From positions 1 to 9,813 of the forward strand of contig CAZMVD010000147.1 of assembly GCA_964569425.1 (NCBI GenBank): a stretch of 9,813 nucleotides of DNA. Direction: 5' to 3'. Of the stretch, positions 1-6,504 are shown in pieces (position 1 is the first letter of the stretch; every line of letters starts with the position of its first letter). The notes under the pieces were generated by a model. The model did no database searches and was not told the origin of the DNA. It worked only from the letters and a program-made list of their open reading frames with translations. The DNA comes from JACQXM01 sp964569425 (lineage in GTDB: Bacteria > Planctomycetota > Phycisphaerae > UBA1845). Position numbers and translations under genes: made by a program.

Positions 1-497
1 GCTTGATGATGATCACCCGCTGCTGCACCACCGCCAACGCCCGCGCCAACGTGGATATTCAACTGCTCGTGGTGATCGCCGCCTCCTTTGGCGTCGGTCG
101 CGCCATGGAAGTGAGCGGCGCCGCGGCCGAAATCGCCGGCGCGCTCGCGAAATTCGCCCAGGGAAACCCCTGGCTCAGCCTCGCCGTCATCTACGGTATG
201 ACCATGTTGTTCACCGAGATGATTACCAACAACGCCGCCGCCGTGCTGGTGTTTCCCATCGCCCTTGCCACGTCGGAACAGTTGGGCGTCAGCCCCATGC
301 CCTTCGTCGTCGCGATCATGATGGCCGCCTCGGCCAGCTTCTCCACCCCCATCGGCTACCAGACCAACCTCATGGTCTACGGCCCCGGCGGCTACCGTTT
401 TACCGACTACTTCCGCATCGGTATCCCCCTCAACCTGCTGATGTGGGCCATGACCGTGCTCTTCGCCCCCGCCATCTGGCCGTTTCAAGTGATGTGA
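1..497 (+). CDS. SLC13/DASS-type permease, C-terminal part (5' end outside window)
   Basis: This is the C-terminal end, about 165 residues, of an inner-membrane transporter of the SLC13 (divalent anion:sodium symporter) type. The frame (codons from base 3) is open to the window edge, so the real start lies upstream; the Met codons at 6-14 are not taken as the start. Visible family hallmarks are a helix with ASFGVGRAME, a second-half substrate/ion hairpin MITNNAAAVLVFPIAL, and the re-entrant loop segment ASASFSTPIGYQTNLMVYGP followed by GGYRFTDYFRIGIPL and a final hydrophobic helix. These residues in DASS proteins line the sodium and substrate sites. The substrate (sulfate, dicarboxylate or other) cannot be told from this part. 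The gene ends in TGA and faces the peptidase gene tail to tail. Family assignment is firm; substrate is unknown. Confidence 0.85.
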   Translation, partial: LMMITRCCTTANARANVDIQLLVVIAASFGVGRAMEVSGAAAEIAGALAKFAQGNPWLSLAVIYGMTMLFTEMITNNAAAVLVFPIALATSEQLGVSPMPFVVAIMMAASASFSTPIGYQTNLMVYGPGGYRFTDYFRIGIPLNLLMWAMTVLFAPAIWPFQVM

Positions 498-536
498 CCA
501 GGCAGAACGCGCTGGTACACGTATCGGTCGGCCTGG

Positions 537-583
537 GCGAGCCGCGTGGCTTCAGCCCGCGCGGACTCGCGCTACTTCGGTAG
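537..583 (+). terminator. Hairpin pair downstream of the transporter gene
   Basis: About 40 nt after the transporter stop, bases 537-546 pair with 560-570 (ten base pairs with one bulged A at 565), and inside the loop GGC/GCC can pair around TTCA. Directly after it, CTAC-TTCG-GTAG (572-583) forms a short stem closed by a stable C(UUCG)G tetraloop. A run of five T lies at 609-613, too far for a textbook intrinsic terminator. A 3'-end or RNA-stabilising role is inferred from position. Confidence 0.45.
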
Positions 584-636
584 AGCACTCGCCAAGCCCG
601 ACTGCTACTTTTTCTGGCAGCAAACTCAGCCCGCCG

Positions 637-671
637 CCGGTCGGCCTGCGCGATGGCAGCAGGCCGACCGG
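637..671 (-). terminator. 13-bp perfect hairpin after the peptidase gene
   Basis: CCGGTCGGCCTGC (637-649) is perfectly complementary to GCAGGCCGACCGG (659-671), with a 9-nt loop. It lies 32 nt beyond the stop codon of the minus-strand peptidase gene, so it most likely ends or protects that transcript. Neither side has a T-tract, so it is not a canonical intrinsic terminator. It could act in both directions between the two convergent genes. Confidence 0.55.
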
Positions 672-703
672 ACGAAACGGGAGATTCACGCGTGAAGGCC
701 CCG

Positions 704-2689
704 CTATTCGGATACCGCCGGCAGAATCAACGCCGGCTGCCGGTTGGCGCCCAACACGCCTTCGCGTACCCCTGCCGCCGGGGCCACCTTGGCCCACGCC
801 GGAGCCTTGACGGTAACGCCGCGGAACTTCCGCCCCGTGCTCTTGAAATCGTCAAAGAAGCCGAAGCAGTCCGTGCAGTCGGTGCCTGGCAGGCACAGCC
901 CGAAAATTTCATCGCATTCGCCGTCCAGCGCGAAAAAGCACGAGTCGTCGCAGAAACCGTCGTCGCCGATGTCGTCCGCGCCCCGCGGACCGCAATCGAA
1001 GCAGTCCGTTCCAAACGCGCACACCGCCGTGTCCGCGCCCAGACCGCCGTCGTCGCACTCGCCGTCAAAGGCGAAGCGGCACGAGTCGTCACAGAAGTCG
1101 GCCGACCCATCGTCCAGCGGGCCGCAGTCTCCACAGTCGGTGCCCGGCGCACACGCATTGGTGACCGCGCCCGGCCGGCCGTCGTCGCACTCACCGTCAA
1201 AGGCAAACCGACACGCGTCGCTGCACAAACCACCACCGTCATCGCCCCGCGCCCCGCAATCGAAGCAATCGGTGCCCAGGTCGCACAAGTCATAGTCGCT
1301 GCCCGGTCCGCCGTCGTCGCACTCTCCGTCATAGGCAAACGGACACAGATCCGAGCACAACCCGCCGCCGCCTCCCCGGTCTTCCAGCGGACCGATCTCC
1401 GCCTCCCCGGTGTACCGGATGTCCCGCCCGGCGCGCGTCTGCGTATCGAATTCGATCGTGTACGTACCCACCGTCCACTGGAACCCACCGGTCTGCACGA
1501 AGTACACATACCCGTCCACGAACCACGCGTTGTACTGCTGCACGCCCTGCCCGCCGTTCGGGTCGGTTACCGTGACCGAGCGCAGAAATACCGGCGCATC
1601 GAAGTGGTAGAAAAACACCAGGTACACCAGCGGCTCGCGGGTGAAGGGATCGGCGTCCGCAAACTGAAACGCCTCATCGAGAAACGCCTGCGGATCGTCC
1701 GTCGGCCCCGGCCCCGGCCCCGGACCCGGTCCCGGCCCCGGCGGAACCGGCGGCTGACGGTCTCCGCCCGCCGGCTCGATGGAATAAGCCTCGAACACCG
1801 TGGCCTCAAACGTCTCATAGTGCATCCACATGAACCCGCCGTCGCCCCAGCGCGCGCTCCAACTGTTCATCACGCGGTAGGCCTGGCGACTGTCGTCGTA
1901 CCCCACCACCGCCATGGCGTGCGCCGCGTGCTGGTTGTTCTGCGTCAGCAGCGTACCGCTTCCGCGATACACGTTACCGCCGCTGTGCTGCATGAAGTCA
2001 TCGAACAACCGCGCTCCAAAAACGACAATGCGCCCCGCGGCCAGCTCCCCGCGCATCGCGTGGCGATCGTTGGGCACCACCCGGTTGAAGCTGCCGATGC
2101 GGAAATTGTCCGCGTCCGATTCTGCCGGATTCGGCGTGCAGGTCTGGTCCGAATAGTCGACCGTTTGAAAGCTCGAACAGCCATCCTGAATGAGAATGTT
2201 CATCGCCGTCGACAGCAGCGTGCCCGAGCCGCAATCGAGCTGGTCCGCTTCCAGAAGTTTCTCATACAGGTACCCCGGACTGGCCTGGTGTTCCGCGGTG
2301 CCCGGCCCCCAACTGTACTTGCGTTGCGCCGAGTAAGTCGCCCCCGCATAACCGCAAGCCCATGCCGTGCACGAACCCAGTCCCCCCTGGTCCCCAATCG
2401 GCGGCAGGTCCCTCGTCAGGTCCGCGGCCGGCGGAAGTTGGGTGTTGGTGCTGGCCGCAAACGGGTTGATTGCCTGCGGTCGCGCCGCCACCTCCGCCGG
2501 ATCGGGCTGCGTGGCCCCAAAGGTTGCCGCATCAGGATCGAACGTCCCGTTGTCATTGCCATTCGTGTTGCCGTTCGTGTTGCCATTGGTGTTATCGCCG
2601 GGACTCATGGGCGTACATGCCGTTAACGCGAGCCAGGGAATAAGTCCCAGGCACGCCAGCGCCACACCGAACACAAAGGGTCTTCGCAT
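704..2689 (-). CDS. Papain-family (C1A) cysteine peptidase lipoprotein with four Cys-rich repeats
   Basis: Predicted 661-residue exported lipoprotein. It has a signal peptide with lipobox LTAC (acylated Cys25) and an Asn/Thr/Gly spacer (33-48). The C1A peptidase domain spans about 85-305: QGGLGSCTAWA holds the oxyanion Gln101 and nucleophile Cys107, AAHAMAVVGYDD holds His257, and MNSWSARWGDGGF holds Asn275. The Gln-Cys gap of six residues matches papain. All catalytic residues are present, so an active enzyme is expected. No long inhibitory propeptide is recognisable. A Pro-Gly linker (317-329), a beta-rich region (about 330-435) and four repeats with six cysteines each (445-608) follow. The repeats carry DGECDD and GTDCxDC, resembling Lin-12/Notch-type calcium-binding modules. 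The ATG has a good Shine-Dalgarno (AAAGGAAGG, complement of 2699-2707) at 9 nt. It is single and divergent from pnt. Role (surface proteolysis or adhesion) is unknown. Confidence 0.85.
   Translation of the reverse strand: MRRPFVFGVALACLGLIPWLALTACTPMSPGDNTNGNTNGNTNGNDNGTFDPDAATFGATQPDPAEVAARPQAINPFAASTNTQLPPAADLTRDLPPIGDQGGLGSCTAWACGYAGATYSAQRKYSWGPGTAEHQASPGYLYEKLLEADQLDCGSGTLLSTAMNILIQDGCSSFQTVDYSDQTCTPNPAESDADNFRIGSFNRVVPNDRHAMRGELAAGRIVVFGARLFDDFMQHSGGNVYRGSGTLLTQNNQHAAHAMAVVGYDDSRQAYRVMNSWSARWGDGGFMWMHYETFEATVFEAYSIEPAGGDRQPPVPPGPGPGPGPGPGPTDDPQAFLDEAFQFADADPFTREPLVYLVFFYHFDAPVFLRSVTVTDPNGGQGVQQYNAWFVDGYVYFVQTGGFQWTVGTYTIEFDTQTRAGRDIRYTGEAEIGPLEDRGGGGGLCSDLCPFAYDGECDDGGPGSDYDLCDLGTDCFDCGARGDDGGGLCSDACRFAFDGECDDGRPGAVTNACAPGTDCGDCGPLDDGSADFCDDSCRFAFDGECDDGGLGADTAVCAFGTDCFDCGPRGADDIGDDGFCDDSCFFALDGECDEIFGLCLPGTDCTDCFGFFDDFKSTGRKFRGVTVKAPAWAKVAPAAGVREGVLGANRQPALILPAVSE
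866..1357 (-). repeat. Four tandem six-cysteine (LNR-like) protein repeats
   Basis: Inside the peptidase gene, residues 445-478, 489-522, 533-566 and 580-608 repeat the pattern C-x3-C-x7-C-x11-C-x5-C-x2-C. The fourth copy has the x11 spacer shortened to x6. Repeat starts are 44, 44 and 47 residues apart, about 132 bp at DNA level, joined by Gly/Asp-rich linkers. Conserved acidic DGECDD and GTDC suggest disulfide-bonded, metal-binding modules. The similarity to Lin-12/Notch repeats is by eye only. Confidence 0.8.
1703..1741 (-). repeat. Pro-Gly dipeptide repeat linker
   Basis: A GGCCCC-type hexanucleotide repeat encodes an alternating Pro-Gly run (residues 317-329) between the peptidase domain and the beta-rich region. 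It is a low-complexity interdomain linker and a likely site of repeat-number change by slippage. Confidence 0.75.
2546..2593 (-). repeat. Asn-Thr-Asn-Gly tandem repeat linker
   Basis: Three NTNG units and one NDNG unit (residues 33-48), encoded by near-identical 12-bp DNA units, lie just after the lipidated cysteine. They would act as a flexible tether between the membrane anchor and the peptidase domain. Confidence 0.8.
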
Positions 2690-2951
2690 CTTTCAATACC
2701 TTCCTTTCTCAAAAAACAAGGGCTCGGACAAAGTACCCTGCATATCGCCACCCCTCGCCTCCGGAAGACAGCACTCCCGGACCGGCGGCGGATAGGATGA
2801 GTGAATGTCGATGCAAAGTTACGGCGACCTGTTGGACCTGGTGAAGCGACTTCCACTCGCCACACAAAACTGCCATTGTAACGGTTTCGAGGCAGAAAAA
2901 CTACCGGGTTCAACCAGAAAAGAGGAGCTTCCCGGCCGAAGGCGTTCCGGC
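2690..2951. other. Intergenic region between divergent peptidase and pnt genes, upstream half
   Basis: This stretch carries the peptidase gene's Shine-Dalgarno (2699-2707), and its promoter must lie here, but no convincing -35/-10 pair is visible on the minus strand. It is also where an enhancer-binding activator of the sigma-54 promoter at 2952-2967 would be expected to bind. I see no clear inverted repeat that would be its operator. Short open frames here have no coding character. Confidence 0.5.
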
Positions 2952-2967
2952 TGGCACGGAACTTGCA
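2952..2967 (+). promoter_or_regulatory. Sigma-54 (RpoN) -24/-12 promoter for the pnt operon
   Basis: TGGCACGGAACTTGCA matches the RpoN consensus TGGCACG-N4-TTGCW at every defined position. The -24 GG is at 2953-2954 and the -12 GC at 2965-2966, exactly ten bases apart. The inferred transcription start is near 2978, giving a leader of about 195 nt before pntAA. Sigma-54 promoters need an ATP-dependent enhancer-binding activator; which one is not visible. The match is seen directly; its use is inferred. Confidence 0.75.
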
Positions 2968-2977
2968 TGGGAAACAT

Positions 2978-3172
2978 TGACGTTGGCGGGTCGTTGGGAC
3001 AGACTGGCGACCCGGTCGATCGGCGCGGTCGATCGACATCCCGGCCTTGCTTGTCACCCGAGGGGGTGACACCGGCTATGGGTCGACGTTGTCCGCCGGC
3101 GGTGCAGGTATCGGGCCGCCGACTGTGGGGGTGGCACTGCGCCGGGATCCTGCGATCGATCGGGAGACCTAC
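2978..3172 (+). promoter_or_regulatory. Predicted structured 5' leader of the pnt operon
   Basis: Three hairpins stand in a row just after the inferred transcription start. Bases 2987-2993 pair with 3008-3014 (7 bp, 14-nt loop). Bases 3015-3022 pair with 3030-3037 (8 bp, 7-nt loop). Bases 3053-3059 pair with 3064-3070 (7 bp, GAGG loop). A palindrome CCGCCGGCGG lies at 3093-3102. The Shine-Dalgarno GGAG (3163-3166) sits 6 nt before the pntAA ATG. No known riboswitch class was recognised. A cis-regulatory role is inferred. Confidence 0.45.
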
Positions 3173-4321
3173 ATGAAGCTGGCCGTACCGAAGGAAATCA
3201 CGCCGGGCGAACGGCGCGTCGCGCTGGCGCCCGAATCGGTCAAGAAGCTGGTCAAGGCTGGGTTGAGCGTCGCCGTGGAATCCGGCGCCGGCGTGGCAGC
3301 CTCGTTCGTCAACAAGGAATACCAGGACGCCGGCGCGACCATCGCCGCGGACTGGCAGGCGCTCTACGCCGATGCCGATTTCGTGCTCAAAGTCCAGCCG
3401 CCGGGACCGCGCGAAGGCGGCGCCCACGAGGCCGAAGCCTTCCGCGAAGGGTCGATGCTGCTCGGCAGCCTGATCCCCCTCCGCTCGCCCGACGTGCTCA
3501 AGCGCCTCGCCGATCGCCGTGTGTCCGTCTTTTCCACCGAATGCATCCCCCGTACCACTCGCGCCCAGTCGATGGACACCCTGTCCAGCCAGGCCAACAT
3601 CGGCGGCTACAAGGCCGTGCTCATCGCCGCAAGCGAACTGCCCAAATACTTTCCCATGTTCATGACCGCCGCCGGCACCGTGTTCGCGGCCAAGGTATTC
3701 ATCATCGGCGCCGGCGTGGCGGGTCTCCAGGCGATCGCCACCGCCCGCCGCCTGGGCGCGACCGTCGAAGCCAACGACACCCGCGCCGTGGTCCGCGAAC
3801 AGGTCGAAAGCCTCGGCGCCAAATTCGTCGGCGTGGAATCGGCCGAGGATGCCCAGGACGCCCGCGGCTACGCCAAAGAGCTGTCCGCTGACTTCCAGCG
3901 CAAACAGTCCGAGCTGATCGCGCAGCGCTGCGCCGCCAACGACGTGGTCATCACCACCGCGCTCATCGGCGGGGTCAAAGCGCCCAAGCTGATCACCGAA
4001 GACATGGTGAAAGGGATGAAGCCGGGTTCGGTCATCGTAGACCTCGCCGCCGAAGCCGGCGGCAACTGCGTACTGACCGAGCCGGGGCAAACCGTGCAGC
4101 GCCATGGCGTGACCATCTGCGCCCCGCTCAACCTGCCCGCCACCATGCCCCTGCACGCCAGTCTGTTGTGGTCGCGCAACCTCACAACCTTCGTCCTGGA
4201 GTTCTGGAAAGACGGAAAATTCAACCTCAACCGTGATGACGAGATTATTAAGGGCGCGCTGGTCGCGCACGAAGGTCAGATCCTGCACGAGGGCGCGCTC
4301 AAAGCGCTCCAGGGTTCCTGA
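3173..4321 (+). CDS. pntAA: NAD(P) transhydrogenase subunit alpha-1 (NAD(H)-binding domain I)
   Basis: Soluble NAD(H)-binding subunit (382 residues) of the proton-translocating transhydrogenase, which passes hydride from NADH to NADP+ using the proton gradient. The N-terminal MKLAVPKEITPGERRVALAP is the classic alanine dehydrogenase/transhydrogenase start. The RAQSMDTLSSQ motif supplies the catalytic-loop residues (Arg127, Gln132, Asp135, Ser138, same numbering as I recall for Rhodospirillum rubrum domain I). GAGVAG (179-184) is the Rossmann glycine motif, and the acidic Asp202 in EANDTR fits NAD preference. Length is normal for a split alpha subunit. The ATG at 3173 is chosen because GGAG lies 6 nt upstream and homology starts there; an in-frame extension from 3047 has no family similarity. 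It is first in a three-gene operon, 12 nt before pntAB. Confidence 0.96.
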   Translation: MKLAVPKEITPGERRVALAPESVKKLVKAGLSVAVESGAGVAASFVNKEYQDAGATIAADWQALYADADFVLKVQPPGPREGGAHEAEAFREGSMLLGSLIPLRSPDVLKRLADRRVSVFSTECIPRTTRAQSMDTLSSQANIGGYKAVLIAASELPKYFPMFMTAAGTVFAAKVFIIGAGVAGLQAIATARRLGATVEANDTRAVVREQVESLGAKFVGVESAEDAQDARGYAKELSADFQRKQSELIAQRCAANDVVITTALIGGVKAPKLITEDMVKGMKPGSVIVDLAAEAGGNCVLTEPGQTVQRHGVTICAPLNLPATMPLHASLLWSRNLTTFVLEFWKDGKFNLNRDDEIIKGALVAHEGQILHEGALKALQGS

Positions 4322-4333
4322 AAGGTGCTGCCC

Positions 4334-4636
4334 ATGATACTTGCCGAGATTCCCGTGTTGGACCTGTTCACCAACAACTTCGTGGTGTTCGTACTGGCGA
4401 TGTTCATCGGCTTTGAGGTCATCGCCAAGGTGCCGCCCCTGCTGCACACGCCGCTCATGTCCGGCTCCAACGCCATCAGCGGAATCACCATCGTCGGCGC
4501 GCTGGTTATCGCCGGACTGCACCGCGGCTGGTGGAGTGAGTTGTTCGGGTTCCTGGCCGTAGTGTTTGCGATGATCAACGTGGTGGGCGGCTACACCGTC
4601 ACCGATCGCATGTTGGCCATGTTCAAAAAGAAATAG
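4334..4636 (+). CDS. pntAB: NAD(P) transhydrogenase subunit alpha-2 (membrane part)
   Basis: Small membrane subunit (100 residues) contributing helices to the proton channel (domain II) of the transhydrogenase. Hydrophobic segments are at about 12-30, 46-65 and 70-90. The family signature LHTPLMSGSNAISG (37-50) is intact. The ATG at 4334 is preferred over the in-frame GTG at 4325 because AAAGG (4321-4325), overlapping the pntAA stop, gives a Shine-Dalgarno at 8 nt. The separate alpha-2 gene follows the Rhodospirillum/Thermus arrangement; in E. coli this part is fused to PntA. Ser49 stands where the Thermus subunit, from memory, has the channel histidine His42. The gene sits between pntAA and pntB, 8 nt before pntB. 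Confidence 0.95.
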   Translation: MILAEIPVLDLFTNNFVVFVLAMFIGFEVIAKVPPLLHTPLMSGSNAISGITIVGALVIAGLHRGWWSELFGFLAVVFAMINVVGGYTVTDRMLAMFKKK

Positions 4637-4644
4637 GACGAAAC

Positions 4645-6135
4645 ATGAACGGGGCTACGTACCTGGTCTCCTGGCTGGTGCAGCAGACGGCCGACGCGCC
4701 TGCGGTCGAAGCCGCGAGCGCGCCCACCACGCGGCTGTTCATCAACCTCGCCTATCTGCTGGCGGCGGCATTCTTCATCTTCGGGCTCAAGAAGCTCTCC
4801 CACCCGCGCACGGCGCGCGGCGGCAACCGCCTCTCCGCCCTGGGAATGCTCATCGCCATCGTGGTGACGCTCGGCGATAAGGAAATCATCGGCTACTGGA
4901 CCATCCTCGCGGGCATCGTCGTCGGCTCCGGCATCGGCGCCGTCCTCGCCGTCAAAGTGCAGATGACCGCCATGCCCCAGATGGTCGGCCTGCTCAACGG
5001 ATTCGGCGGGCTCGCATCCGCAACCGTCGCCCTCGGCGAATACCTTCGCGCCCGCCACGACGTGGATATCACTCCCGCCCCCTACGTCCTGGTCACCATG
5101 GGCCTGGCCGTGCTCATCGGCATGGTCACCTTGACCGGCAGCCTCATCGCCTTTGCCAAATTGCAAGGGCTCAAGTTCCGGGGTAAGTCGCTCGGCAATC
5201 CGGTCACCTTCCCCATGCAGCACCTGCTCAACGCCCTGCTGCTGATCCTCGCGGTCGCTATGATCGTCTTCGTCACCCGCGATTATGAGCATGCCGTCTG
5301 GGCCGTCGTCCTTCTATACCTCATCGCCGCCGTGCTCGGCGTGCTCGTGGTCATCCCCATCGGCGGCGCCGACATGCCCGTGGTGATCTCGCTGCTCAAC
5401 TCCTACTCCGGCCTCGCCGCCATGACCACCGGCTTCGCCCTCGACAACTACTGCCTGATCGTCACCGGCTCGTTGGTGGGCGCATCCGGCATCATCCTCA
5501 CCAAGATCATGTGCAACGCCATGAACCGCTCGCTGATCAACGTGGTCGCCGGCGGCTTCGGGCAGGAGGCCTCTGCCCCCGGCGCCACCCAGGCCACCGG
5601 TGGGCTCACCGTCCGCAAGATGGATGCCGAAGAGGCGGCCATGGTGCTCGAGGCCGCCCAGACCGTCGTCGTGGTGCCCGGCTACGGCATGGCCGTCGCC
5701 CAGGCCCAGCACATCGTCGCCGAGTTGGCCAACGTGCTCGGCCAGAAGGGCGTCACCGTGAAGTTCGGCATCCACCCCGTCGCCGGCCGCATGCCCGGCC
5801 ACATGAACGTGCTGCTCGCCGAGGCCAACGTGCCCTATGAGCTGCTTTTCGACCTGGAGCTTAACAACGAAATGCCGCAGACCGACGTCGCCCTGATTAT
5901 CGGCGCCAACGACGTCGTCAACCCCGCGGCGCGCGACGAGCCCGGCAACCCCATCTACGGCATGCCCATCTTCAACGTGGACAAGTGCAAGACCGTCATG
6001 GTGTGCAAACGCAGCCTCAACCCCGGCTTCGCGGGCATCGAGAACCCCCTGTTCTTCCTGCCCAACACCACCATGCTCTTCGGCGACGCCAAAAAGATGA
6101 TGCAGGAGATCGTGACCCAGCTAAAAAACGCCTGA
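4645..6135 (+). CDS. pntB: NAD(P) transhydrogenase subunit beta (membrane domain plus NADP(H)-binding domain III)
   Basis: Beta subunit, 496 residues, about 30 longer than E. coli PntB because of an N-terminal extension (about 1-28). Residues about 30-305 form the multi-helix proton channel with MPQMVGLLNGFGGLASA (110-126) and GGADMPVVISLLNSYSGLAA (240-259). Residues about 325-496 form the NADP(H) domain: PGYGMAVAQAQ (345-355), FGIHPVAGRMPGHMN (374-388), IGANDVVNP (419-427) and KRSLNPGFAG (455-464). All NADP-site motifs are intact. Asn118 stands where E. coli has the channel His91. The ATG has AGGA (4635-4638) 6 nt upstream, overlapping the pntAB stop, so translation is probably coupled. It is the last gene of the operon. 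Confidence 0.96.
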   Translation: MNGATYLVSWLVQQTADAPAVEAASAPTTRLFINLAYLLAAAFFIFGLKKLSHPRTARGGNRLSALGMLIAIVVTLGDKEIIGYWTILAGIVVGSGIGAVLAVKVQMTAMPQMVGLLNGFGGLASATVALGEYLRARHDVDITPAPYVLVTMGLAVLIGMVTLTGSLIAFAKLQGLKFRGKSLGNPVTFPMQHLLNALLLILAVAMIVFVTRDYEHAVWAVVLLYLIAAVLGVLVVIPIGGADMPVVISLLNSYSGLAAMTTGFALDNYCLIVTGSLVGASGIILTKIMCNAMNRSLINVVAGGFGQEASAPGATQATGGLTVRKMDAEEAAMVLEAAQTVVVVPGYGMAVAQAQHIVAELANVLGQKGVTVKFGIHPVAGRMPGHMNVLLAEANVPYELLFDLELNNEMPQTDVALIIGANDVVNPAARDEPGNPIYGMPIFNVDKCKTVMVCKRSLNPGFAGIENPLFFLPNTTMLFGDAKKMMQEIVTQLKNA

Positions 6136-6161
6136 CAAAGCACCCCCCGGGCTCGCCCCAT

Positions 6162-6193
6162 GTGGTGGACCGGTCTTCCAACCGGTCCACCAC
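6162..6193 (+). terminator. 13-bp perfect hairpin after pntB
   Basis: GTGGTGGACCGGT (6162-6174) pairs perfectly with ACCGGTCCACCAC (6181-6193) around a 6-nt CTTCCA loop. It begins 26 nt after the pntB stop and is the likely 3' end signal of the pnt transcript. No T-tract follows. It could equally be a dispersed REP-like palindrome that happens to lie here. Confidence 0.6.
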
Positions 6194-6271
6194 GTCAGGT
6201 TCAAGTGCAGCCCGCGCAGATCCACCGGCGACGATTTCAGTTCGCCGCTTCGGCTTCCGACGCTGCTTCCC

Positions 6272-6367
6272 CATTCTGCCTTCACCATTCCGCATTCCCT
6301 GCATGCCTGCGTGGCTTCGTGCCTTCCCCCACATTCGCCATTCTCGATTCGCCACTCGACATTCGCG
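6272..6367. repeat. Degenerate ATTC-rich tandem repeat
   Basis: Short units around CATTC recur irregularly: CCATTCTG, ACCATTCC, GCATTCCC, then a denser run ACATTCGCCATTCTCG, ATTCGCCACTCG, ACATTCGC ending at 6367. Spacing is 7-10 nt in the dense part. It lies in the gene-free stretch 6136-6504 and has no coding potential on either strand. It is probably a dispersed minisatellite-like intergenic element; function is unknown. Confidence 0.5.
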
Positions 6368-6417
6368 GCCCGGCGGGACCGGTAACCCCCCGCCCGACGC
6401 CCGACCCATTCGTGAGC

Positions 6418-6423
6418 TATACT
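6418..6423 (+). promoter_or_regulatory. Possible -10 element for the small membrane protein gene
   Basis: TATACT matches the sigma-70 -10 consensus in five of six positions inside an AT-rich island (CTATACTTATCAATAG) of otherwise GC-rich DNA. No good -35 lies 16-18 bp upstream. Start would be near 6430, giving a leader of about 75 nt. Confidence 0.35.
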
Positions 6424-6504
6424 TATCAATAGAGGTGCGTGACGCGCCGCGCGCCGCTCTCGACGCGGGTAGGCGTCCGCCGCGCTTCGCGGAGGTGCCA
6501 TGCC

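Larger units (their letters stand above)
6194..6504 (+). other. Gene-free interval after pntB
   Basis: Apart from the ATTC-rich repeat, a possible promoter near 6418 and a strong Shine-Dalgarno at 6491-6497, I see no gene, RNA or mobile-element signature here. Open frames crossing it lack recognisable protein character. Confidence 0.6.

Noticed and set aside
563..620. tRNA-like stretch with GGTAGAGCACTCGCC
   Set aside because: It resembles a D-arm and anticodon stem start, but there is no matching acceptor stem, T-arm (GTTCGA) or anticodon stem partner. The short CTAC-TTCG-GTAG hairpin explains the pattern.
866..1357. CRISPR-like regular spacing (about 132 bp)
   Set aside because: The periodicity is at protein level (six-cysteine repeats), keeps the reading frame and lacks identical short repeats with unique spacers.
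653..2626. 657-codon open frame opposite the peptidase gene
   Set aside because: It is antisense to a gene with clear signal peptide, catalytic motifs and Cys repeats. The product is Arg/Val/Ala-rich with mirrored repeats, typical of a GC-rich shadow frame.
3047..3172. Upstream in-frame start for pntAA
   Set aside because: The 42 added residues have no family similarity, while the ATG at 3173 has GGAG at 6 nt and begins the conserved MKLAVPKE sequence.
2805..3176. 123-codon plus-strand frame before pntAA
   Set aside because: It spans the sigma-54 promoter and hairpins, overlaps the pntAA start and has no recognisable protein character.
2819..4522. 567-codon frame antisense to pntAA/pntAB
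   Set aside because: It is complementary to well-supported pnt genes; the His/Gly/Asp-rich composition is what antisense of GC-rich coding gives.
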